In this document: positions 1 through 5,363 of the stretch, one piece after another
Layout: every line of letters begins with the position of its first letter
Position numbering within the stretch: position 1 is the stretch's first letter
Source: Acidobacteriota bacterium
GTDB taxonomy: Bacteria > Acidobacteriota > HRBIN11
Length of the DNA: 5,481 nucleotides
Assembly: GCA_030550225.1 (NCBI GenBank)
Contig: JAUQPV010000194.1
Span: forward strand, 1-5,481
Direction of reading: 5' to 3'
Notes under the pieces: model-generated
What the model was told of the DNA's origin: nothing
The model's input: only the letters and a program-made list of their open reading frames with translations
Database searches by the model: none
Program-made: the position numbers and the translations under genes

Positions 1-1036
1 GCTCTCGCCAGAGGCTGGCCGAGAGGGTCCCGGGCCGGGGCGAGTAAGGAAACACGTGGACGTATGCGATAGGACTCTCTTCGATGTAACGGTACGTGGC
101 TTCAAAATCGGCGTCCGACTCCGTCGGGAAGCCGACGATGACGTCGGTGCCGATGCAGACGTGGTCGCCCCGGTCGGCGATGAACCGCACGATGCGGTCG
201 TAATCCCGCAAGCGATAGGGTCGCCGCATGTCCTGGAGAACCTGGTCCGAAGCGCTCTGAAGCGGTAGGTGGAAGTGAGGGGCAAAACGGGGGGAGGCAC
301 ATACGAACTCGAACAACCGTTCGTCCAGGTCGTAGGCACCCAGGGAGCTCAGGCGGAACTGGACGTCGGCGGCCACGCTGTCGAGGCGCTCACAGAGCCG
401 CAGGAGGCCATCCGTCAGGCCCAGGTCCCGTCCGTAGCTGGCCAGGTTGACGCCCGTCAGGATGATTTCCCGGACGCCTTGCTCGGCGAGGGCCTCGACC
501 CGACGGAGGACTTCGTCGGGCGGGAGGCTCCGGCCGGGACCCCGGACGTGGGGAATGATGCAGAAGGAACAGAAGACGTCACAACCGTCGTGGACCTTCA
601 GGTAGGCTCGGGTCCGGTCCTCCCGGAGTGCAGGCGGGCCAAAGGCTTCAGCCCACTCGGGAAGGTCGGGTGGGGGGGTATCGTCCTCAAACAGAAACTG
701 TCGGATGTGCCAGGTCCGGTGGCGCACGCCGTGGCCCAGCACGAGGTCGGCCCCCGCTTCGTGGAGTTCAGCCGGGGCTCGCTGGGCGTAACACCCTGTG
801 ACGATGACCCGGGCGTGGCCGTCCCGCTTGAAGCGCCGGATGAGTTTGCGAGCCTCCCGGTCGCTCTGATGAGTCACCGTGCAAGTCTGCAAGACGACGA
901 CGTCGGCCTCGTCGGGTCGAGAGACAGGCCGAAGACCGAGCTGATGCTGGAGATAGGCACCCAGGGCCTGGGCCTCGTACTGGCTGACCTTACAGCCCAT
1001 CGCCACGACGTGAAATGTCTGGGGACGTGGATGCAT
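1..1036 (-). CDS. mtaB: MtaB-type tRNA t6A37 methylthiotransferase (radical SAM), C-terminus cut by window edge
   Basis: The reverse strand reads open from an ATG at 1036 through about 345 codons to the left edge with no stop. The N-terminal UPF0004 domain (about residues 8-115) has the three cluster cysteines C15 (MGCKVSQYEA), C52 (LQTCTVT) and C82 (VTGCYAQ). The radical-SAM CxxxCxxC follows at C152, C156 and C159 (HDGCDVFCSFCIIPHVRG). Later blocks typical of the family are LTGVNLASYGRDLG, HFHLPLQSASDQVL and VHVFPYSPRPGT. Known for the family: these two-[4Fe-4S] enzymes add a methylthio group to t6A37 of ANN-decoding tRNAs. The GCKV and TCTV motifs favour MtaB over MiaB or RimO; this choice rests on motif recall, not a tree. 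Family members run to about 430 residues, so the last 80-100, including any TRAM domain, lie outside. A weak AGGA at 1043-1046 sits six bases before the ATG. The gene is transcribed divergently from the kinase at 1315. Confidence 0.88.
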   Translation of the reverse strand, partial: MHPRPQTFHVVAMGCKVSQYEAQALGAYLQHQLGLRPVSRPDEADVVVLQTCTVTHQSDREARKLIRRFKRDGHARVIVTGCYAQRAPAELHEAGADLVLGHGVRHRTWHIRQFLFEDDTPPPDLPEWAEAFGPPALREDRTRAYLKVHDGCDVFCSFCIIPHVRGPGRSLPPDEVLRRVEALAEQGVREIILTGVNLASYGRDLGLTDGLLRLCERLDSVAADVQFRLSSLGAYDLDERLFEFVCASPRFAPHFHLPLQSASDQVLQDMRRPYRLRDYDRIVRFIADRGDHVCIGTDVIVGFPTESDADFEATYRYIEESPIAYVHVFPYSPRPGTLSASLWRE

Positions 1037-1055
1037 CGACGGTCCTAAAGGGTGA

Positions 1056-1083
1056 GATGCAAGATGCAGGATACAAGATATGG
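1056..1083. repeat. Left inverted arm of the heptad repeat
   Basis: Four 7-bp units start at 1056: GATGCAA, GATGCAG, GATACAA and GATATGG. Their reverse complement matches 1247-1274, inside the array downstream, at 24 of 28 positions, and all four differences are transitions. A further nine-base inverted copy, GGATGCAAG, lies at 1097-1105 and matches 1267-1275 exactly. The arm begins about 20 bases upstream of the mtaB start codon, so it would lie in that gene's leader or promoter. Confidence 0.75.
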
Positions 1084-1089
1084 GCCGGA

Positions 1090-1219
1090 GGGTGACGGAT
1101 GCAAGGGACCAGGTAGACCCCAAGGCTATAGACCCGGTTCAGCCGGCGAGACCTCCTGTCTCCAGGCTTTTAGACGAGGGTCACCCGCTACCCCGGGCGG
1201 GTCTGGAGTCTGTGGTCCC
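1090..1219. repeat. Nested short inverted repeats between the two heptad arms
   Basis: Several perfect short inverted repeats fill the space between the arms. GGGTGAC (1090-1096) pairs with GTCACCC (1180-1186). GGGACCA (1105-1111) pairs with TGGTCCC (1213-1219). A small local hairpin, GAGAC-CTCCT-GTCTC, lies at 1148-1162. The first two pairs have different centres and cannot form together with everything else, so this is a set of alternatives and not one defined fold. No open frame here looks like a protein, and no convincing promoter boxes were seen. Confidence 0.45.
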
Positions 1220-1224
1220 CGAGA

Positions 1225-1301
1225 CCCGCATCCCGCATCCCGTATCCCGCATCCTGCATCCTGCATCTTGCATCCCACACCCCGCACCCTGCATCCTGTA
1301 T
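1225..1301. repeat. Tandem 7-bp repeat, 11 units, consensus CCYGCAT
   Basis: Reading from 1225 in steps of seven gives CCCGCAT, CCCGCAT, CCCGTAT, CCCGCAT, CCTGCAT, CCTGCAT, CTTGCAT, CCCACAC, CCCGCAC, CCTGCAT and CCTGTAT. The period is kept without a single insertion or deletion over 77 bases, and most differences between units are C/T transitions. The array ends five bases before the Shine-Dalgarno of the ROK kinase, so it probably lies in that gene's 5' leader or promoter. Because 7 is not a multiple of 3, the array yields a 7-residue-periodic pseudo-peptide in all three frames; open frames through it should not be taken as genes. Confidence 0.93.
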
Positions 1302-1314
1302 CCGCGAGGGGGCC

Positions 1315-2280
1315 ATGGACTGGGTCATCGGCGTGGACATCGGGGGGACGAAGATCGAGGCGGCCCTGGTCGACGAACAGGGCGCTGTGCAGGGCCTTCA
1401 CCGACAGGCGACCCAAGCCGACTTGGGGCCCTCGGTCGTCCTCGATCGTCTGCGGGCCTCTATTCAGACCGTCTTGGACCGGGCACCGGGACCCGTCCGG
1501 GCCGTCGGGATTGGCTTTGCCGGCCAGGTCGACGCGTCGACCGGCGTCGTTTACTATGCGCCGAACCTGCCGGGCTGGCGAGACGTCCCCCTGAAGGCGG
1601 AGCTGGAAGGCGCCTTGGGTCTGCCCGTGTTTGTCCTCAACGATGTCCATGCGGCCGCCTGGGCCGAGCGGGCCTACGGGGCCGGGCAGGACTGGGACGA
1701 CCTGGTCTGTGTATTCGTTGGTACCGGCGTCGGGGGCGGGGTCATCCTGGGCGGGCGCCTGCAGACGGGCGCTGGCGGCTCCCTGGGCGAGGTCGGCCAC
1801 ATGCCCATCGTGGCCGACGGGCGGGCCTGCCGGTGCGGCGGTCGGGGATGCTTAGAGGCTTACGTCGGCGGCTGGGCCATCGCCGAACAGGTCCAACAGG
1901 ACATTCGAGACCATCCGGCCGCGTGGGGCGACGTCGGCCCCCTGGAGACTTTCACGGCGGAAACGCTGGCCGACCTCTGCCACCGGGGCCATCCCCGGGC
2001 CCGGGAATGGTCAGCCCGGCTTAGCCGTTATCTGGGCATCGGGATGGTCGGGGTCGTCAACGTCCTAAATCCCCGGGGGTTAATCCTGGGCGGCGGGGTC
2101 CTGCAGGGCTTCCCGGAGTGGCTGACGGTCGTGGCGGCGACGATTCGAGAACTGGCCCTGCCCTCGGCGGCCCGAATCGTAGAGGTCCGTCAGGCTGGCC
2201 TGGGTCGTCACGGCGGCCTCATCGGAGCGGCCGCTTGGGCCCGCTTGCAGACCCGTTCTGGACTTTCGAGGCCAACGTAG
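1315..2280 (+). CDS. ROK-family sugar kinase (glucokinase / N-acetylhexosamine kinase type)
   Basis: The 321-residue product has the full ROK kinase pattern. The N-terminal phosphate-binding motif is VDIGGTKIEAAL with D8 and G10-K13. NLPGWRDVPL (84-93) is the usual sugar-side block. LNDVHAAAWAE (108-118) carries the presumed catalytic base D110. FVGTGVGGGVI (134-144) is the second phosphate loop. LGEVGH (157-162) carries the sugar-binding ExGH, and H162 with C172, C174 and C179 (CRCGGRGC) forms the structural zinc site. Family knowledge: these cytosolic enzymes phosphorylate glucose, mannose, N-acetylglucosamine or N-acetylmannosamine with ATP; the sugar cannot be read from the sequence. There is no N-terminal helix-turn-helix, so this is a kinase and not an ROK repressor. 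The ATG at 1315 follows GAGGGGG at 1306-1312 and puts the ATP motif at the normal place. Length is normal for the family. It is the first gene of a same-strand run, 55 bases before the next. Confidence 0.93.
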   Translation: MDWVIGVDIGGTKIEAALVDEQGAVQGLHRQATQADLGPSVVLDRLRASIQTVLDRAPGPVRAVGIGFAGQVDASTGVVYYAPNLPGWRDVPLKAELEGALGLPVFVLNDVHAAAWAERAYGAGQDWDDLVCVFVGTGVGGGVILGGRLQTGAGGSLGEVGHMPIVADGRACRCGGRGCLEAYVGGWAIAEQVQQDIRDHPAAWGDVGPLETFTAETLADLCHRGHPRAREWSARLSRYLGIGMVGVVNVLNPRGLILGGGVLQGFPEWLTVVAATIRELALPSAARIVEVRQAGLGRHGGLIGAAAWARLQTRSGLSRPT

Positions 2281-2335
2281 CTATCATAGGGCCGGCGGTG
2301 TCTCCGAAGGCGCTCCGCCGTGGAGGCTTGACCTG

Positions 2336-3166
2336 ATGGTCCACGAGTGGGGACCTGAAGACCTCGAAGGCGTAGAACCGGAAGTCCCGGCCGAGGCCGT
2401 CCATCGCCAATACGTCCAGACCCAACGTCCGACGCCGGCCCTCTTGCAGATTACCTTTCAGCGCCCCCCGCTTCATTCCATGGATCCGGACTTCCTGCGG
2501 GAACTCCAGGGGGCCTTGGCCGAGGTGGCCTTCGACAGCCGTCTGAAGGTCGTCACACTGACAGCCAGTGGGGATTACTTCTGTGGCGGTCTGGACCCGG
2601 CGGCCATGCGGGACGAGGACCTGTTTGTGACGGTCGACCTCTTCCATCGCGTGGTCCGACAGGTCCTGACCCTCCCGGCCGTGGTCGTCGGCCTTCTGAA
2701 TGGCCACGCCTTTGGGGCCGGTTGTGTCTTAGCGGCCGTCTGCGACTTTACCTTTGCCCCGGAGGGCGTTCGCTTTGGCCATCCGGAGGTCCGGTACGGT
2801 CATTTCACGCCCCTGGCGATGCTCTTGTATCCCCGTCTGATGCCGAAGAACCGGGCCTTGTACTTGGCCCTCAGCGGAGAGGTCGTCGACGCCAAGACGG
2901 CATCCGCCTGGGGCCTCGTCTCCTGGGCGCTTCCCGCCGACCAGTGGCGGACCCAGGCCGAGCGTTTCGTCCAACGCCTGACGGGGATGAGTACGTCCCT
3001 CTTGCACCACGGGCGCCGGGCGTTTTGGACGTCCGTCCTCCCGAATTGGGACGAGGCCGTGAAGGCCCTTGAGGAAATCTACCTGGTCCAACATGCGACC
3101 ACGTCGGATGCCCGGGAGGGCATCCAGGCATGGCTGGAACGTCGGACCCCGACGTGGACAGAATGA
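2336..3166 (+). CDS. Enoyl-CoA hydratase/isomerase (crotonase) family protein
   Basis: The 276-residue product has a crotonase fold. ITFQRPPLHSMD (39-50) is the first strand and substrate loop. GDYFCGGLDPAAM (79-91) and NGHAFGAGCVLAAVCD (122-137) are the two oxyanion-hole blocks that bind the CoA thioester carbonyl. FGHPEVRYG (147-155) carries the second acidic site, E151, followed by a hydrophobic LAMLLYPRL stretch. ALSGEVVDAKTASAWGLVSWALP is the typical C-terminal block. In classical hydratases the residue after the GGGC motif is a glutamate (E144 in rat mitochondrial enzyme); here it is V131, so only the E164 equivalent remains. That pattern suits an isomerase or another crotonase reaction at least as well as simple hydration. 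The N-terminus is about 30 residues longer than usual and acidic, with no signal peptide. The ATG is supported by GGAGG at 2322-2326. It lies directly before glutaryl-CoA dehydrogenase, suggesting a crotonyl-CoA-related role, which is inference. Confidence 0.85.
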   Translation: MVHEWGPEDLEGVEPEVPAEAVHRQYVQTQRPTPALLQITFQRPPLHSMDPDFLRELQGALAEVAFDSRLKVVTLTASGDYFCGGLDPAAMRDEDLFVTVDLFHRVVRQVLTLPAVVVGLLNGHAFGAGCVLAAVCDFTFAPEGVRFGHPEVRYGHFTPLAMLLYPRLMPKNRALYLALSGEVVDAKTASAWGLVSWALPADQWRTQAERFVQRLTGMSTSLLHHGRRAFWTSVLPNWDEAVKALEEIYLVQHATTSDAREGIQAWLERRTPTWTE

Positions 3167-3178
3167 AGGTTGGACACT

Positions 3179-3205
3179 GGGTTTGAGTCCAAGGGTCTCA
3201 GACCC
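3179..3205 (+). other. Hairpin after the crotonase gene, possible weak terminator or processing site
   Basis: GGGTTTGAG (3179-3187) pairs with CTCAGACCC (3197-3205), nine pairs including one G-T, around a nine-base loop. A competing short palindrome, GGGTCT-C-AGACCC, overlaps it at 3193-3205. No T-run follows, so it is not a standard intrinsic terminator. It starts 13 bases after the crotonase stop codon. Confidence 0.4.
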
Positions 3206-3236
3206 CAGAACGGTAAAGCGGCGCCATTTTGAAGAC

Positions 3237-3250
3237 GCCCGCATACGGGC
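3237..3250 (+). other. GC-rich hairpin in the leader of glutaryl-CoA dehydrogenase
   Basis: GCCCG (3237-3241) and CGGGC (3246-3250) form a perfect five-pair stem with a CATA loop. A flanking pair, GGCGC (3220-3224) and GCGCC (3252-3256), can extend it outward across an internal loop. The structure ends about nine bases before the Shine-Dalgarno, so it could affect translation or mRNA stability. No known riboswitch family is recognised. Confidence 0.4.
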
Positions 3251-3264
3251 TGCGCCTTATTACC

Positions 3265-3270
3265 AAGAGG
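3265..3270 (+). promoter_or_regulatory. Ribosome binding site that fixes the gcdH start at 3277
   Basis: AAGAGG lies six bases before the ATG at 3277. The same frame stays open upstream to a TTG at 3229. That TTG has no purine-rich site before it, and the 16 extra residues would be encoded by the hairpin region at 3220-3256. The ATG also begins the protein where glutaryl-CoA dehydrogenases normally start. Confidence 0.7.
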
Positions 3271-3276
3271 TCTGAG

Positions 3277-4446
3277 ATGGGTTTTCGAGGTGTCGACTTT
3301 CTCGGACTCGATGAGGAGCTTTCTTCTGAAGAGCGGATGGTCCGGGATGAGGTTCGCCGCTGGGTGGACGACCAAGTCCTACCCATCATCGCTCACCACT
3401 TCGAGGCCGGCACGTTCCCACTCCATCTTGTCCCCCAGATGGCCGAGCTGAACCTCCTGGGGGCGAACCTCGACCCAAAGTACGGCTGTGCGGGCCTCAA
3501 CAACGTCGCCTACGGCCTCATCATGCAGGAGCTGGAACGGGGGGACAGCGGCCTGCGGAGCTTTGTGTCCGTCCAGTCGTCTCTCGTCATGTGGCCGATT
3601 CAGGAGTACGGCTCAGAAAAGCAAAAGCAGTATTGGCTCCCTAAGATGGCTCGGGGCGAGGCCATTGGCTGTTTCGGCTTGACGGAGCCGGACTACGGGT
3701 CGAACCCGGCCGGTCTCATCACGCGAGCCCGTAAGGACGGCTCTTCGTGGGTCCTGAACGGGACCAAGATGTGGATCACCAACGGGACGATCGCCGACGT
3801 GGCCCTCGTCTGGGCGAAGGACGACGAGGGCGTCATCCGGGGCTTCCTGGTCGAGAGGGGGACGCCCGGCTTCCGGCAGAACAAGGTTACCGATAAGTTC
3901 TCCCTCCGGGCCTCGGACACGGGCGAGCTCGTCTTGGAGGATGTCCGCATCCCTGAGAAGAATCGTCTCCCCGAGGCAAACGGCCTGAAGGCGGCCCTGC
4001 GGTGTCTGACCCAGGCCCGGTACGGTATCGCCTGGGGCGCCATCGGGGCGGCCATGGCCTGCTACGAAGTGGCGCTCGAATATGCCAAGAATCGTGTCCA
4101 GTTCGACCGCCCCATCGCCGGCTATCAGCTCGTCCAGCAGAAGCTCGTCTACATGCTGACGGAGATCACCAAGATGCAACTCCTCTGTCTGCGCCTGGGC
4201 CGCCTGAAGGACCGAGGGAAGGTGAATCACGTTCAAGTCTCGATGGGGAAGATGAACAACGTCTACCACGCCCTCCAGATCGCCCGCCTGGCCCGGGACA
4301 TCCTGGGGGCCAACGGCATCATGTACGAGTATCAGGTCGCCCGCCATCTGTGTAACCTGGAGTCGGTGTATACCTACGAGGGGACCCACGACATCCACAC
4401 CCTGATCATCGGGGAGCACATCACGGGCCTGTCGGCCTTTACATGA
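3277..4446 (+). CDS. gcdH: Glutaryl-CoA dehydrogenase (FAD, acyl-CoA dehydrogenase family)
   Basis: The 389-residue product (from the ATG at 3277) follows the human and bacterial glutaryl-CoA dehydrogenase pattern along its length. YGCAGLNNVAYGL leads into ELERGDSGLRSFVSVQSS, where E87, R94 and S95 correspond to the residues that hold the distal carboxylate of glutaryl-CoA. GCFGLTEPDYGSNP and GTKMWITNG are the FAD and substrate blocks of the middle domain. KFSLRASDTGEL, QARYGIAWGAIGAA and YEGTHDIHTLIIGEHITG complete it, with the catalytic base E368 after Y367. Family knowledge: the enzyme oxidises and decarboxylates glutaryl-CoA to crotonyl-CoA and CO2, passing electrons to electron-transfer flavoprotein, in lysine, tryptophan or glutarate breakdown. 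The Y-E pair and E87/R94 favour the decarboxylating type over the non-decarboxylating enzymes of some anaerobes; this rests on recalled residue comparisons. It follows the crotonase by 110 bases and precedes the LsrF-type gene by 22. Confidence 0.95.
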   Translation: MGFRGVDFLGLDEELSSEERMVRDEVRRWVDDQVLPIIAHHFEAGTFPLHLVPQMAELNLLGANLDPKYGCAGLNNVAYGLIMQELERGDSGLRSFVSVQSSLVMWPIQEYGSEKQKQYWLPKMARGEAIGCFGLTEPDYGSNPAGLITRARKDGSSWVLNGTKMWITNGTIADVALVWAKDDEGVIRGFLVERGTPGFRQNKVTDKFSLRASDTGELVLEDVRIPEKNRLPEANGLKAALRCLTQARYGIAWGAIGAAMACYEVALEYAKNRVQFDRPIAGYQLVQQKLVYMLTEITKMQLLCLRLGRLKDRGKVNHVQVSMGKMNNVYHALQIARLARDILGANGIMYEYQVARHLCNLESVYTYEGTHDIHTLIIGEHITGLSAFT

Positions 4447-4468
4447 GCTGGGAATTCGGAGGCAGACG

Positions 4469-5281
4469 ATGGATTGGGGAATCCGGAACCGCCTGAGTCG
4501 CATCTTCCAGCCCCAAGACGGTCGCACGTTGATGCTGGCCGTCGACCACGGGTACTTTCTGGGCCCGACGACCCGCCTGGAAGATCCCCGGGCGACCATC
4601 ACGCCCTTACTACCATATGCTGACGCTATCATGCTGACCCGGGGGATCCTACAGACCTGTGTCGACCCGACGGTGACGGTCCCTGTCGTCCTGCGGGTCT
4701 CGGGTGGGGCGACCATTGTCGGCCGAGACCTGGCGAATGAGACGATCACGACGTCCGTCCGGGACGCCGTCCGCCTGAACGTCAGCGCCGTCGCCCTCTC
4801 CATTTTCGTCGGTTCCGACTACGAGCATCAGACCCTGGCGAACTTGGCCCGCCTCATCGACGAGGCGACGCCTTACGGGATTCCCGTCCTGGCGGTCACG
4901 GCCGTCGGCAAGGAGCTCGAAAAACGAGACGCCCGGTATCTGGCCCTGGCGTGTCGGGTCGCCGCTGAACTGGGGGCCCACTTCGTGAAGACGTACTACT
5001 GCGAAGACTTCGAGAAGGTCGTCGGCGGATGTCCCGTCCCTATCGTCATCGCCGGCGGGCCGAAACTCGATTCGGACATGGACGTCCTGCGGCTCGCCTA
5101 CGAGGCCATCCAGGGCGGCGCCGCCGGCGTAGACATGGGGCGTAATATCTGGCAACATGACCATCCGGTCGCCATGATCCGGGCCATCCGGGCCATCGTC
5201 CATGAAGGGGCCACGCCTCAGCAAGCCTATGAACTCCTTCGGGACCTGATTCACGCCCAAGCCCCGGTCGGTCGGGTGTGA
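4469..5281 (+). CDS. LsrF-type class I aldolase-fold thiolase (DeoC/FbaB/LsrF superfamily)
   Basis: The 270-residue product resembles E. coli LsrF more than fructose-bisphosphate aldolase. The N-terminus DWGIRNRLSRIF and the VDHGYFLGPTTRLE block (D26, H27) are LsrF signatures, as are LTRGIL (56-61), VGSDYEHQ (114-121), VIAGGPK and GVDMGRNIWQHDHPVAM (220-236). The Schiff-base lysine of the family is K174 in FVKTYY. Archaeal fructose-bisphosphate aldolases and ADH synthases carry a tyrosine in a YPRG motif on the strand before this; here it reads LAVTAVGKE, as in LsrF, so the aldolase proton donor is missing. Family knowledge: LsrF uses CoA to cleave 3-hydroxy-5-phosphonooxypentane-2,4-dione, from autoinducer-2, into acetyl-CoA and dihydroxyacetone phosphate. 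The protein lacks the roughly 30-residue N-terminal extension of E. coli LsrF. GGAGG at 4458-4462 supports the ATG. No lsrK, lsrG or AI-2 transporter gene is in view, so the true substrate is uncertain. Confidence 0.85.
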   Translation: MDWGIRNRLSRIFQPQDGRTLMLAVDHGYFLGPTTRLEDPRATITPLLPYADAIMLTRGILQTCVDPTVTVPVVLRVSGGATIVGRDLANETITTSVRDAVRLNVSAVALSIFVGSDYEHQTLANLARLIDEATPYGIPVLAVTAVGKELEKRDARYLALACRVAAELGAHFVKTYYCEDFEKVVGGCPVPIVIAGGPKLDSDMDVLRLAYEAIQGGAAGVDMGRNIWQHDHPVAMIRAIRAIVHEGATPQQAYELLRDLIHAQAPVGRV

Positions 5282-5326
5282 TTAACGGACCCCAGACCGT
5301 AGGCTATCCTCTGAGGAAGACGATTT

Positions 5327-5358
5327 TTCGTCACTTCATTACTTCGTCACTTTGTCTT
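5327..5358. repeat. Short 8-bp-periodic repeat next to the transposase
   Basis: Four consecutive 8-bp units are visible: TTCGTCAC, TTCATTAC, TTCGTCAC and the more divergent TTTGTCTT. The stretch is much richer in A and T than the surrounding genes. It lies just past the stop codon of the minus-strand transposase, between it and the lsrF-like gene, and may be part of the IS end. A five-pair stem, GACGA-TTTT-TCGTC (5319-5332), overlaps its left edge. Confidence 0.6.
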
Positions 5359-5363
5359 TGAAC

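Noticed and set aside
269..1048. Plus-strand open frame of 259 codons opposite mtaB
   Set aside because: It has no recognisable domain, whereas the reverse strand gives a continuous radical-SAM protein with all six cluster cysteines. It is a high-GC shadow.
1127..1132. TATAGA as a possible -10 box for the ROK kinase
   Set aside because: No matching -35 box lies at suitable spacing and the site is about 180 bases from the start codon. A six-base match alone is not enough.
1126..1800. Minus-strand open frame of 224 codons across the intergenic repeat and the kinase
   Set aside because: It is antisense to the ROK kinase motifs and includes the repeat translated as a low-complexity CGIRDAG-like segment.
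1052..2024. Plus-strand frames of 180 and 314 codons running through the heptad array into the kinase
   Set aside because: Their HPASRIP-like and IPHPA-like stretches are translations of the 7-bp repeat, and the rest overlaps the ROK kinase in the wrong frame.
3613..4803. Minus-strand open frame of 396 codons
   Set aside because: It lies antisense to gcdH and the lsrF-like gene, which have strong family motifs. Its composition is that of a complementary-strand shadow.
4469..5281. Fructose-bisphosphate aldolase class I or ADH synthase as the product
   Set aside because: The tyrosine-containing YPRG strand of those enzymes is replaced by LAVTAVGKE, and the N-terminal and C-terminal signatures match LsrF better. 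The broader family assignment still holds.
5285..5332. Possible terminator after the lsrF-like gene (ACGG/CCGT, TCCTC-T-GAGGA, and GACGA-TTTT-TCGTC)
   Set aside because: The stems are four or five pairs, or have an impossible one-base loop, and none is followed by a T-run on either strand.
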